NCBI GenBank assembly: GCA_964387775.1
Contig: CAYLZO010000008.1
Span: 1 to 47,729 of the forward strand
Length of the DNA: 47,729 nucleotides
Direction: 5' to 3'
DNA from: CAYLZO01 sp964387775
GTDB taxonomy: Bacteria > Chloroflexota > Anaerolineae > JAAYZQ01
The notes below the pieces were generated by a model. That model saw nothing but the letters and a program-made list of their open reading frames with translations. It searched no databases and was not told the origin of the DNA. A program made the position numbers and the translations under genes. Shown piece after piece: positions 26,442 to 34,486 of the stretch. The stretch's first letter is position 1. Every line of letters begins with the position of its first letter.

Positions 26442-28397
26442 TTGGTCCTAGCTGACATCGGATACGGGGCGCTGCTGCTCACGCTGGCCGCGGCCATGTG
26501 GGCGACCGTCTCGTCGCTGCTGGGCGCGCGGGGCCGCCGGCCGGAGTTGGTGGCCAGCGCCCGCAATGCCTTGTTCGTCACGGCCGGTCTCTCGACCCTG
26601 GCGGCCCTTCTGCTATTAATCTTGTTAATCAACCGCAACTTTGAGGTCGCCTACGTCTACGAGCACGTGAGCACCTATCTCGATCCGGCCTACGTGCTCT
26701 CGGCCTTTTGGGCGGGCATGGAGGGCTCGCAGCTCCTGTGGCTGTGGATGCTGGCCCTCTTTGCCGCGTTGCTCGTCAAGGGCCGGCCAACCTGGGATCG
26801 TGAACTGCGGCCCTACGCTATGGCCGTGTTGGCCTTTACCCAGGCCTTTTTCGCCCTGCTGCTGGTCGTGTTCAGCAACCCCTTCGAGTTGCTGCCGGTC
26901 GTGCCGGCCGAGGGTGTGAGCCTCAATCCCTTGCTCCAGAACTTTTGGATGATCATCCACCCGCCCATCATCTTTGCCGCGTACGCCCTGTGGACCATCC
27001 CCTTTGCCTACGCCTTTGCGGCCCTGGTCACCGGCAAGCTCGACGCCGTCTGGCTGCAAGGCTCCCGGCGCTGGACGCTGGCTGCCTGGGCCTCGCTGGG
27101 CATCGGCATCCTCGTCGGCGCCTGGTGGGCCTACCTGGAGCTGGGCTGGGGCGGCTATTGGGCCTGGGACCCGGTGGAAAACTCGTCCTTTATCCCCTGG
27201 CTGGTGGGCACGGCCTTTGTGCATTCGGCCATCATCCAGGCACGGCGGGACATGTACCGGGCCTGGAACGTGCTCTTGGTTGCGTTGACCTTTGCACTGA
27301 CGGTCTTTGCCACCTTTGTGACGCGCTCGGGCCTGATCCAGTCGGTCCACGCCTTTGCCGAGTCGCCCATCGGCTGGTACTACCTGGGCTACATCGGCCT
27401 CGTCCTGGCCGTGACCGTGGGCCTGGTGCTGGCCCGCCGGCGCGAGCTGGAAGGGACGGGCGAGCTGGGCGACCTGCTCTCGCGAGAATTCGTCTTTTTG
27501 GTCACCAACCTGCTCTTCCTCGGCTCGGCGGCGGCGGTGCTGCTGGGCACCCTTTGGCCGACTTTTACCGAGGCGGTGCGCGGCGTGGCCGCCAGCCTCA
27601 CAGCCGAGAACTATAATCGCTTCATGGGACCCCTGGGCCTTGTTCTCGTCCTGCTCATCGGCTTCTGCCCGTTGGTGGACTGGCGCCGCATCAGCGCCGA
27701 GCGCCTGCTGAGGAGCCTCTGGGTTCAGACGGTGGTCGCCCTGGTCACGGCCGTCATCCTCGTTCTCTTCATCCCACTGGAGATCTGGGCCATCGTCTCT
27801 TTCACGGTGTCGGCCTTTGTCATCGCTACCATCGTCTTGCAGTTGGCCCAGGGCGTCGCGGCCCGGATGCGGGCTGCCGGGGAGAATGTCTTGGTCGCGA
27901 CGGCCAAAGCCGTCGGCAATAACCGGCGGCGCTATGGCGGGCAGCTCATCCATTTTTCGATCCTGCTCATCGTCATTGGCATCACCGGCTCGCAGGCCTA
28001 CCAGACCGAGGTCCAGGTGGCGCTGGCCGTGGGCGAATCGGTGGAAGAGAGCGGCTACCGCCTGGTCTACCGCGACTATACCTACGGCGAGATCCAGGAC
28101 GACGGCAACACCGTGCTCAACGAGGCGGTGGTGGACGTCTACCGGCGGGGGCGCCAGGTGGCCACGGTGCGGCCCCAGCGCAACTTGCATAGCAACGTCG
28201 AGGGCGCCGTGACCGAGGTGGCCCTCCGCAGCAACTTGGCCGAGGACCTCTACGTCGTCCTGGCCCGCCTGGAGCCCGACGGCCTGGCCGCCTTCCAGGT
28301 GCTGGTCAATCCCATGGTCCTCTGGCTGTGGATCGGCGGCGCGGTGATGATCGCCGGCACCCTCATCGCCGTGTGGCCCAGCCGGAGATGGAGGTGA
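26442..28397 (+). CDS. ccmF: Cytochrome c haem lyase subunit CcmF
   Basis: A 651-residue polytopic membrane protein of the haem-handling family. The tryptophan-rich WWD-type segment is present (LGWGGYWAWDPVENSSFIPWL, about 230-250 region), along with the PPIIFAAYALWTIPFAYAF and ARRDMYRAWNVLLVALTF signatures and a large C-terminal extracytoplasmic loop before the last helix. CcmF takes haem from CcmE and attaches it to apocytochrome c. Start TTG 26442 follows GGAGGG by 6 bases. No separate ccmH reading frame follows; the next two genes occupy that place. Confidence 0.95.
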   Translation: MVLADIGYGALLLTLAAAMWATVSSLLGARGRRPELVASARNALFVTAGLSTLAALLLLILLINRNFEVAYVYEHVSTYLDPAYVLSAFWAGMEGSQLLWLWMLALFAALLVKGRPTWDRELRPYAMAVLAFTQAFFALLLVVFSNPFELLPVVPAEGVSLNPLLQNFWMIIHPPIIFAAYALWTIPFAYAFAALVTGKLDAVWLQGSRRWTLAAWASLGIGILVGAWWAYLELGWGGYWAWDPVENSSFIPWLVGTAFVHSAIIQARRDMYRAWNVLLVALTFALTVFATFVTRSGLIQSVHAFAESPIGWYYLGYIGLVLAVTVGLVLARRRELEGTGELGDLLSREFVFLVTNLLFLGSAAAVLLGTLWPTFTEAVRGVAASLTAENYNRFMGPLGLVLVLLIGFCPLVDWRRISAERLLRSLWVQTVVALVTAVILVLFIPLEIWAIVSFTVSAFVIATIVLQLAQGVAARMRAAGENVLVATAKAVGNNRRRYGGQLIHFSILLIVIGITGSQAYQTEVQVALAVGESVEESGYRLVYRDYTYGEIQDDGNTVLNEAVVDVYRRGRQVATVRPQRNLHSNVEGAVTEVALRSNLAEDLYVVLARLEPDGLAAFQVLVNPMVLWLWIGGAVMIAGTLIAVWPSRRWR

Positions 28398-28399
28398 GC

Positions 28400-28771
28400 A
28401 TGGGCATCGTCGTTTTCCTGGTGCTGGCCCTCGTCGCGGCCGCGGCGATTGCTTACCCTCTGTTTCGCAGGCAGATGCCGGGCGAGGCGGCCGCGACAGT
28501 GGTGACCGACGCCGAGATCGAGCGGGCAGTCCGCGCCCTGCGGCGCTCACGGTCCCGGTCCGAATCTGCCCATTTCTGCCCATCGTGTGGCAAGGCCTAC
28601 CAGCCCGGCGATCGCTTTTGTGTGAGCTGTGGTGAGGAGCTGCCCCAAGCTCAGGCCGCGTCGGCGCCGCAGGTGTGTCCTGCTTGCGGGGCTCCCGTCC
28701 GTGAATCGGACCAATTCTGCGCCAAGTGTGGGCAGGTGCTGGAAACGGAAGGATCGCACGATGCAGGGTAG
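28400..28771 (+). CDS. Membrane-anchored double zinc-ribbon protein
   Basis: A 123-residue protein: N-terminal membrane helix (about 3-22; IVVFLVLALVAAAAIAYPL), a short helix with EIERAVRALRRSR, and two zinc ribbons with eight cysteines (FCPSCGKAY, FCVSCGEEL, VCPACGAPV, FCAKCGQVL). The start resembles small CcmI/CcmH-type anchors, but the rest does not. It starts 2 bases after the ccmF stop and its end overlaps the next gene by 11 bases, so it belongs to the ccm operon. Its job is unknown; the zinc ribbons suggest protein-protein contacts inside the cell. Confidence 0.75.
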   Translation: MGIVVFLVLALVAAAAIAYPLFRRQMPGEAAATVVTDAEIERAVRALRRSRSRSESAHFCPSCGKAYQPGDRFCVSCGEELPQAQAASAPQVCPACGAPVRESDQFCAKCGQVLETEGSHDAG

Positions 28772-29981
28772 ACTGATGCGTTTTGTGGCCCTCGTCGCCC
28801 TTGGGGCGCTCCTGGCCCTGTCGCTGACGGCCGCCGTGCAGGCCCAGGGCGACGGTGTCCTCGAAGGAGAGGTGGTTAACGGCACGCCGGACGGCCAGGA
28901 GGTGGGTGCCGGCCTGCCTGTCACGCTACACATTTTCCTGGGCGACGTCGAGGCGGACACGGCCGAGACGACCACGGACGAGGATGGGCGCTTTCGCTTC
29001 GAGGGGCTGGACACGGACCCGAGCTTGGAGTATTGGCTCGAAGCCGTCTATCAAGACGTGCCTTACAGCAGCGACGGCGCAGCCCAGTTCGCCGAGGGCG
29101 AAACGACGGTCGCGGCCACGGTGACGGTCTTTGAGACGACGACGGATGACAGCGGCGTGCAGCTCGATTCGGTGCACCTCATCGTCGAGTCCTTCGGCGA
29201 GGTGCTGCGCGTCAACGAGATCCACCTCTTTGGCAACGACGGCGACCGGGCCTACGTCGGCCAGGCCCAGGGTGGGGAGCCATTGACGGTGTTCATCCCC
29301 CTGCCCGAAAACGCCGTGGGGCTGGCCTTCGGGCAGGACGCATCGCCCGAGCGTTTCGTCGAGGTCGAGGGTGGCCTGTACGACACCGAGCCGGTCGTCC
29401 CCGGCGCCGAGACCTCGCTGGTCTTTTTCTCCTACCACGTGATGGCCGGCACCGACGCGATCCTCTTGCCGCGGCAATTCGCCTACCCGGTCGCGATCCT
29501 GAACGTGCTGGCGGCGCAACCGGGCCTGACGCTCCAGAGCGACCAGTTGACGTCGATGGGGCAAAAGGCATTCCAGGGACGTGAGTATTTGTTCTACGCC
29601 GCCCGGGACCTGCCCGCGAATGCCACCGTAGACCTGGCGCTGACCTCGACCGGGGAGACCGAGGGCGGTGCGGCCATGCCGGGCGGATCGCCGGCTGCGG
29701 GCGCTCCAGCAGCAGGCACCTCGACGGACGGCAATCAGGGCCTTTTGCGCTGGTTCGGGTTCGGCCTGGCCTTTCTGGCCATCGCCGTCGCGATCGTTTA
29801 TCCGTTCGTGACGCGGCGGCCGGCCCGGGCGCCCGCGCCGAGCCTGCGTGTCGATCTCCAGGCTCGCCGCCTCCTGGCCGACCTGGCCGACCTGGAGGAC
29901 GCCTACGAGGCGGGCCGGGTCGAGAGCGCCACCTATCAGCAGCGCCGGGCAGAACTCTACGAGGCGCTCAAGTCGTCATGA
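28761..29981 (+). CDS. Ccm-cluster membrane protein with extracytoplasmic beta domains
   Basis: A 406-residue protein: signal peptide (about 6-29, VQA-QG), a carboxypeptidase-regulatory-like beta domain (about 32-120; GVLEGEVVNGTPDGQ, TTDEDGRFRFEGL), a second beta region (about 130-300), a Gly/Ala-rich spacer, one membrane helix (about 332-352; WFGFGLAFLAIAVAIVYPF), and a cytoplasmic helical tail (RRLLADLADLEDAYEAGRVE, then YQQRRAELYEAL) like the tails of CcmI/CcmH-associated proteins. It takes the place where ccmH is expected. A role in presenting apocytochrome or in complex assembly is only inferred. ATG 28761 follows GGAAGG; its last codons overlap ccmA (ATGA). Confidence 0.7.
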   Translation: MQGRLMRFVALVALGALLALSLTAAVQAQGDGVLEGEVVNGTPDGQEVGAGLPVTLHIFLGDVEADTAETTTDEDGRFRFEGLDTDPSLEYWLEAVYQDVPYSSDGAAQFAEGETTVAATVTVFETTTDDSGVQLDSVHLIVESFGEVLRVNEIHLFGNDGDRAYVGQAQGGEPLTVFIPLPENAVGLAFGQDASPERFVEVEGGLYDTEPVVPGAETSLVFFSYHVMAGTDAILLPRQFAYPVAILNVLAAQPGLTLQSDQLTSMGQKAFQGREYLFYAARDLPANATVDLALTSTGETEGGAAMPGGSPAAGAPAAGTSTDGNQGLLRWFGFGLAFLAIAVAIVYPFVTRRPARAPAPSLRVDLQARRLLADLADLEDAYEAGRVESATYQQRRAELYEALKSS

Positions 29982-30724
29982 ACTCGACGGAGGGGAGCCG
30001 CGTTCCGGCGATCCAGATCCGGGGACTGACCAAGGCTTTTGGCCACCAGGTGGCCCTGCGTGGCGTGAACCTGGACGTGGCCGAGGGCGAGTTTCTGACC
30101 CTCTTTGGCCCCAATGGCGCGGGCAAGACGACGCTCGTCCGCGCCATCGCCTCGCTGGTGCGGCCCACGTCGGGCACGGTCCGCATCCGGGGCAAGCCGC
30201 TGGACAAGGAGGCCACGTCGCTGCGGCGGAACATCGGCTTTATCTCCCACGACCCGCTGCTCTACGGCGACCTGACGCCCGACGAGAACCTGCGCTTCTT
30301 TGCCCGGATGTACGACCTGGGCGGCGGCGACAGCGAGTCCGTCGCCGACCGTATCGAAGCCGTGTTGGAGCGGGTTGGCTTGGCTGCGCGCCGCCGCGAT
30401 CCGGTCCGGACCTTTTCGCGGGGCATGGTCCAGCGGCTGGCTATCGCCCGCGCCTTTTTGAACGATCCGGCCATCATGCTCCTCGACGAGCCCTATACGG
30501 GCCTGGACTTGCAGGCCGCCGACATGCTGCGCGGCGTGCTCCAGGACCTGGCGGATTCGAACCGAACCGTCATCCTGACCACGCACAACCTGGAGCAGGG
30601 GCTGGAGGCCTGCGACCGGGCAGCGGTGATTAACAAAGGCAAAGTGGCCTGGCAGGGGCCGCGGGACGGACTCGACCTGGCAGGCATGAAAGAAATCTAT
30701 CGAGAGGCAACGCGGAAAGCGTGA
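29978..30724 (+). CDS. ccmA: Haem/CcmE ABC transporter ATPase CcmA
   Basis: A 248-residue ABC ATPase: P-loop GPNGAGKTTLV, signature FSRGMVQRLAIARA, Walker B IMLLDEPYTGLD, H-loop LTTHNLEQ. CcmA with CcmB drives the release of holo-CcmE from CcmC. The ATG overlaps the preceding stop (ATGA) and its own stop overlaps the ccmB start (GTGA), so the three genes are translationally coupled. Confidence 0.93.
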   Translation: MNSTEGSRVPAIQIRGLTKAFGHQVALRGVNLDVAEGEFLTLFGPNGAGKTTLVRAIASLVRPTSGTVRIRGKPLDKEATSLRRNIGFISHDPLLYGDLTPDENLRFFARMYDLGGGDSESVADRIEAVLERVGLAARRRDPVRTFSRGMVQRLAIARAFLNDPAIMLLDEPYTGLDLQAADMLRGVLQDLADSNRTVILTTHNLEQGLEACDRAAVINKGKVAWQGPRDGLDLAGMKEIYREATRKA

Positions 30725-31398
30725 GCTACCTGCGCAAAGTCGCCGCCATCGTCTGGAAAGACGTCGTCGCCGAGCTCCGAACGAAAGAGATGTTCAGCGC
30801 GATGTTTGTCTTTGCCGTTCTCGTCATCGTCGTGTTCAACTTTGCCTTCGACCTGCGCGTCAGCGGCGAGCGGGTGCGCCAGGTGGCGCCGGGGGCGTTG
30901 TGGGTGGCCTTTGCCTTCGCCGGCGTGCTGGGCCTCAACCGGGCCTTTGTCCTGGAAAAAGATCGCGGCTGCCTGGAGGGGCTCCTGTTGGCACCGGTGG
31001 ATCATACCGCCATCTATTTCGGCAAGATGCTCTCGACCGTGCTCTTTATGCTCATCGTCGAGGCCTTTACGCTGCCGGTGTTCACGGCCTTTTTCGGCGT
31101 GAACCTGTTCGACCTGCGGCTGCTGCTGGTGGTGCTGCTGGGCACGCTGGGCTTTGCCGGGGTGGGCACGATTCTTTCGGCGATGACGGCCCAGACCCGC
31201 TCGCGGGAGGTGTTGCTGCCCATCTTGTTGCTGCCGGTGGCGGCGCCGGTGCTCATCGCCGCCGTTAAAGCCACGGCCGGCGTTCTCGACGGCCTCGCCA
31301 CCGCCGAAATCGCCGTCTGGCTGCGGCTGCTGCTGGCTTTTGACGTCATTTTCCCGGCGGTGGCCTTTATGACCTTCGACTACGTCGTGAAAGAATGA
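30721..31398 (+). CDS. ccmB: Haem exporter membrane protein CcmB
   Basis: A 225-residue protein with six predicted membrane helices and the family start KVAAIVWKDVVAELRTKEMF; further in, GLNRAFVLEKDRGCLEGLLLAP and QTRSREVLLPILLLPVAAPV are typical CcmB segments. It is the membrane partner of CcmA. GTG start overlapping the ccmA stop. Confidence 0.93.
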   Translation: MSYLRKVAAIVWKDVVAELRTKEMFSAMFVFAVLVIVVFNFAFDLRVSGERVRQVAPGALWVAFAFAGVLGLNRAFVLEKDRGCLEGLLLAPVDHTAIYFGKMLSTVLFMLIVEAFTLPVFTAFFGVNLFDLRLLLVVLLGTLGFAGVGTILSAMTAQTRSREVLLPILLLPVAAPVLIAAVKATAGVLDGLATAEIAVWLRLLLAFDVIFPAVAFMTFDYVVKE

Positions 31399-31399
31399 G

Positions 31400-31435
31400 T
31401 TGGTAGATTGGGGATAGGCTCCCCCAATCCACCAA
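31400..31435. repeat. Hairpin between ccmB and ccmC
   Basis: TTGGTAGATTGGGG and CCCCAATCCACCAA are complementary at 13 of 14 positions around an 8-base loop, directly after the ccmB stop. No T tract follows. It may attenuate transcription, protect the mRNA end, or belong to the short-word hairpin family. Confidence 0.65.
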
Positions 31436-31447
31436 TCTATGGGAGGG

Positions 31448-32146
31448 ATGGTGAAGCGACACAGCGATAGAATCATCTTGATCCTGACGGGCCTCAGCGC
31501 GCTATTGATGATGGGCGCCATCTACCTGGCCCTGATCGGTGCGCCGGAGGCCAACCTCCAGAGCGAGACGGGGCGCTTTGCACAGCGCATCATCTACTTT
31601 CACATCGCCACGGCCTGGGTCGGCTTTCTGGCCTTTTTTGTGACCTTTGTGGCCGGCGTGGCCTATCTGCGCACCCAGGCCCGCAAGTGGGACATCGTGG
31701 CCCTCTCGTCGGCCGAGATCGGCACCCTCTTTATGCTCGGTGTGCTGGTCAGCGGCTCGATCTGGGCCAAGCCGGCCTGGGGCGTGTGGTGGATCTGGGA
31801 CGAGCGGCTGACGATTTCGCTGATCCAGTTCCTGGTCTACGTCGGCTATTTGATGTTGCGTAGCGCCGTGGAGGACCCGGCCCGGCGGGCGCGCTTTGCG
31901 GCGGTCTATGGCATCGTGGCCTTTATCTCGGTGCCCATCAACTTTATCGCCATCCGCCTGTGGCGTACCCAGCACCCGCTCATGTTTGGCGCGGAAGAGG
32001 GCGGCCTGAGCGACAATATGATGTTCGCCTTCTTTTTCAGCCTGATCACGTTCACGATCTGGTACGTGACGCTGATGTGGCATCGGATTCGCCTGGAGCG
32101 GCTGCGCGACGGGGTGGAGAGTCTCAAACAGAGAATCATGAGCTGA
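31448..32146 (+). CDS. ccmC: Haem-handling protein CcmC
   Basis: A 232-residue protein with six membrane helices and the WWD motif KPAWGVWWIWDERLT (about 110-125), flanked by conserved histidines (IIYFHIATAWVG and the later RTQHPLMFG). CcmC binds haem and loads it on CcmE. Start choice is open: ATG 31448 directly follows GGGAGGG with no spacing, ATG 31439 would add three residues, and GTG 31451 is one codon later. Confidence 0.93.
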   Translation: MVKRHSDRIILILTGLSALLMMGAIYLALIGAPEANLQSETGRFAQRIIYFHIATAWVGFLAFFVTFVAGVAYLRTQARKWDIVALSSAEIGTLFMLGVLVSGSIWAKPAWGVWWIWDERLTISLIQFLVYVGYLMLRSAVEDPARRARFAAVYGIVAFISVPINFIAIRLWRTQHPLMFGAEEGGLSDNMMFAFFFSLITFTIWYVTLMWHRIRLERLRDGVESLKQRIMS

Positions 32147-32154
32147 TCCGTGTG

Positions 32155-32197
32155 GCGTGATGCGTGATTTGCAACCGTCACGCGTCACGCATCACGC
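32155..32197. repeat. Perfect 13-bp hairpin, GTGATGC type
   Basis: GCGTGATGCGTGA (32155-32167) and TCACGCATCACGC (32185-32197) are perfectly complementary around a 17-base loop; imperfect pairing extends a few bases outward. It lies between ccmC and ccmD. Confidence 0.75.
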
Positions 32198-32217
32198 TTC
32201 ACGAGAAGGAGGATCCA

Positions 32218-32364
32218 ATGGCTTATCTAGTAGCCGCCTACGCCGTCCTGTGGGCTATTTCGTTCGGCCTGGTATTTAGCATTCTGTGGCGCCAGCACAA
32301 GCTCCGGCAGGAGCTACAGGTGCTTCGCCAGGTCGTGGAGGACGAGACCGTTACCCATGAGTAG
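32218..32364 (+). CDS. ccmD: CcmD-like small membrane protein
   Basis: A 48-residue protein with one N-terminal helix (AYLVAAYAVLWAISFGLVFSI) and a charged cytoplasmic tail (WRQHKLRQELQVLRQVVEDE). The size, topology and position right after ccmC match CcmD, which helps release haem-loaded CcmE. AGAAGGAGGA lies 5 bases before ATG 32218. The stop overlaps the following ATG. Confidence 0.85.
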   Translation: MAYLVAAYAVLWAISFGLVFSILWRQHKLRQELQVLRQVVEDETVTHE

Positions 32365-33091
32365 AAGGTTCAAGCTTTTCCTGCACAGCGTCTTTTTTGT
32401 GCTGGGTTTCACCGTGATCTTTGTGGCGCTGGGCGCCACGGCCACCGCCCTGGGCCAGTTGCTGCTGGGCGCCCGGCTCTGGATCCAGCGCATCGGCGGC
32501 ATCCTGGTCATCATCCTGGGCCTGCACACCATGGGCCTCATCACCATCCCCTTTCTCTATTCGGAAAAGCGCGTCCACGTCGAGGCCAATCCACGCCTGG
32601 GTTACTTTTCTTCCTTCCTCGTGGGCCTCTTTTTCGCCGCCGGCTGGACGCCCTGCCTCGGCCCCGTGCTGGCGACGATGCTCACCTGGGCGGCGAGCGC
32701 CAACGAGGTCTGGCAGGGGGTGGTCATGCTGACCTTCTACTCGCTGGGCTTTGGCATCCCTTTCCTGCTGACCGGCCTGCTCCTGGACGCGGCGACGGGC
32801 TGGCTGCGCAAACTGAACCGCCACATGCGTGTGATTTCCGTCGTCAGCGGCATCTTGCTGCTCGCCATCGGCCTGTTGATGCTGACCGACAGCCTGACCC
32901 GGGTGTCGGGCTTGCTGGGTGCTTTCAGCCTCGAGTCGGCGTTGCAAGACGTTTCCGTCTCGATCCCGGTGGCGTTTGTGGCCGGCTTGCTCTCCTTCGT
33001 GTCACCCTGCGTTCTGCCCCTGGTGCCGGCTTACCTGGGCTACATGGGCGGGACCAGCGTCTCTGGCCCGGCTTCCGAGACGGCGAGCTAG
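32357..33091 (+). CDS. Circularly permuted CcdA-like thiol transporter
   Basis: A 244-residue membrane protein of the CcdA/DsbD family that carries electrons from cytoplasmic thioredoxin to outside thiol proteins. The parts are in the wrong order: it begins with what is normally the second helix (LHSVFFVLGFTVIFVALGATATALG), followed by FLVGLFFAAGWTPCLGPVLA with C100, and ends with what is normally the first helix (FVAGLLSFVSPCVLPLVPAYLGYMGG) with C218. Joining its end to its start restores the usual CcdA order. Both redox cysteines are kept. The ATG overlaps the ccmD stop, leaving no room for a missing N-terminal helix, and the ResA-like thioredoxin follows after 13 bases. Electrons would flow to that protein or to the Sec-DsbA lipoprotein (inference). 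Confidence 0.85.
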   Translation: MSRRFKLFLHSVFFVLGFTVIFVALGATATALGQLLLGARLWIQRIGGILVIILGLHTMGLITIPFLYSEKRVHVEANPRLGYFSSFLVGLFFAAGWTPCLGPVLATMLTWAASANEVWQGVVMLTFYSLGFGIPFLLTGLLLDAATGWLRKLNRHMRVISVVSGILLLAIGLLMLTDSLTRVSGLLGAFSLESALQDVSVSIPVAFVAGLLSFVSPCVLPLVPAYLGYMGGTSVSGPASETAS

Positions 33092-33104
33092 GGAGGGGCA
33101 CACG

Positions 33105-33629
33105 ATGAGACACAGAATTTGCCCGGTCGGGCTGGGATGGCTTCTCGTCCTGGCCGTCGTGCTGGCGGCCTGCACGGGGCCGGGCGTCGCGGCGCCCGGC
33201 GGCATCTCGGAGGGCAATCGCGCCCGCGACTTTGAACTCGACTCGCTGGATGGGGGCCAGGTCTCGCTCAGTGACTACCGGGGCAGCGTGGTGCTGGTCA
33301 ACTTTTGGGCCACCTGGTGCCCGCCCTGCCGGGCCGAGATCCCCGACTTTGAGGCTGCCTATCGGGCTCACAAAAGCGAGGGGTTCGTGGTCCTCGGCAT
33401 CAACGTCGAGGAGCCGGTCCAGATAGTGGAGCCCTTTGTCGAGGATTTCGGCATGACCTATCCCGTTTTGCTCGACGAGACGGGCAAAGTCATGCAAGAA
33501 TACCGCGCCCGGGGGCTACCCATGTCCATCCTCGTGGACCGGGAAGGCATCATCCAGAGAAGGCACATCGGCTATCTTTCGGCCGGGCAGTTGGACGGCT
33601 ATCTGGCCGATTCGTTGGCAGGCGATTGA
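33105..33629 (+). CDS. ResA/CcmG-like thioredoxin lipoprotein
   Basis: A 174-residue TlpA/ResA-family protein: lipoprotein signal (LAVVLAAC, Cys 23), then a thioredoxin fold with the active site FWATWCPPCRAEIP (C72/C75) and cis-Pro loop RGLPMSILVD. Such proteins keep the cysteines of apocytochrome c reduced for haem attachment and receive electrons from CcdA, whose permuted version is encoded just upstream. AGGGAGGGG precedes ATG 33105. It has ordinary cysteines, in contrast to the Sec-containing lipoprotein at 23034. Confidence 0.92.
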   Translation: MRHRICPVGLGWLLVLAVVLAACTGPGVAAPGGISEGNRARDFELDSLDGGQVSLSDYRGSVVLVNFWATWCPPCRAEIPDFEAAYRAHKSEGFVVLGINVEEPVQIVEPFVEDFGMTYPVLLDETGKVMQEYRARGLPMSILVDREGIIQRRHIGYLSAGQLDGYLADSLAGD

Positions 33630-33630
33630 G

Positions 33631-33660
33631 AGCGAAATCGGGATCGAGATCGAGATCGCC
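33631..33660. repeat. Short GATCGA-word repeat
   Basis: AGCGAAATCGGGATCGAGATC followed by GAGATCGCC: a partly self-complementary short-word element right after the stop of the thioredoxin gene. Confidence 0.4.
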
Positions 33661-33681
33661 CTGCCCTAGAGGGAAACAAAC

Positions 33682-34356
33682 TTGACCTCGCCAGAGCAAT
33701 CGCAGAATCCGCAGCGACGCCAGCCGGTCACCGGCCGGACCCGCGACTTGGTCATCCTGGCCGACAAGGCCATCTTTCGGCTGGCCAAACACTGGCTGGC
33801 CCTGATCAACCTCTTTTGGGGGCTCTACGTCGGCCTGCCCATCCTGGCCCCGGTTTTCATGGACGCCGGCTGGACGGGACCGGCCAAGGTCATCTATACC
33901 ATCTATCGACCTGCCTGTCACCAGCGGCCCGAGCGCTCCTATTTCATCGGCGGGCCAGATTTCGTCTATTCGGTCGAGGAGCTGGAAGCTGCCGGCGTCG
34001 AGACCGGTGCCTTTTCCCGCGAGATCGGCAACGAGGCCGTCGGCTGGAAGGTGGCCTTTTGTGAGCGGGACGTGGCCATCTATGGCACGCTCTTTCTCGG
34101 GGGGCTGGCCTATGGCCTGGTACGGAGACGCCTCGGCGACTGGAAGATGCCTTTCCTCTACTACCTCGTCTTTCTCGTGCCGATGGGCGTTGATGGCGTC
34201 GTCCAGCTTTTCACCAGCTACGAGAGCGATTTCCTGATGCGGACCATCACCGGCGTCATTTTCGGAATCGGCTCGGTCATCTTTGCCTATCCCTACCTGG
34301 AGGAAGGGTTCGGCGACGTGCGCCGGACGCTCACCCGCAAGCTGGACCTGGAATGA
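33682..34356 (+). CDS. DUF2085 membrane protein
   Basis: A 224-residue protein with several membrane helices and the DUF2085 signature YRPACHQRPERSYF (about 74-87), plus a second conserved Cys in AFCERDVAIYG. The family is widespread in Chloroflexota and Firmicutes and has no known function; the conserved Cys/His might bind metal. TTG 33682 follows AGAGGG. A strong terminator follows, closing the unit that began in the ccm cluster. Confidence 0.85.
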   Translation: MTSPEQSQNPQRRQPVTGRTRDLVILADKAIFRLAKHWLALINLFWGLYVGLPILAPVFMDAGWTGPAKVIYTIYRPACHQRPERSYFIGGPDFVYSVEELEAAGVETGAFSREIGNEAVGWKVAFCERDVAIYGTLFLGGLAYGLVRRRLGDWKMPFLYYLVFLVPMGVDGVVQLFTSYESDFLMRTITGVIFGIGSVIFAYPYLEEGFGDVRRTLTRKLDLE

Positions 34357-34376
34357 CGGCCTTCCCTTGCTTGACC

Positions 34377-34410
34377 CGGGCTCTCTCGTCGAGAGAGCCC
34401 GTTTTCTTTT
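34377..34410 (+). terminator. Rho-independent terminator after the DUF2085 gene
   Basis: Perfect 11-bp stem CGGGCTCTCTC / GAGAGAGCCCG with loop GTC, followed by TTTTCTTTT. Confidence 0.93.
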
Positions 34411-34425
34411 CCCGTCCCTTCGTGG

Positions 34426-34431
34426 TATACT
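34426..34431 (+). promoter_or_regulatory. Possible -10 box of the moxR gene
   Basis: TATACT 56 bases before the moxR start; no convincing -35 (the region is the T tract of the terminator). Confidence 0.35.
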
Positions 34432-34486
34432 GGAACAAACTCCCCTCCCTTGGGGGAGGTGACCAACGGGAGGGAGGAGGGGGCAG

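Noticed and set aside
33105..33629. Possible selenocysteine site in the ResA-like thioredoxin
   Set aside because: The active site is an ordinary WCPPC and the stop is at the normal end of the domain.
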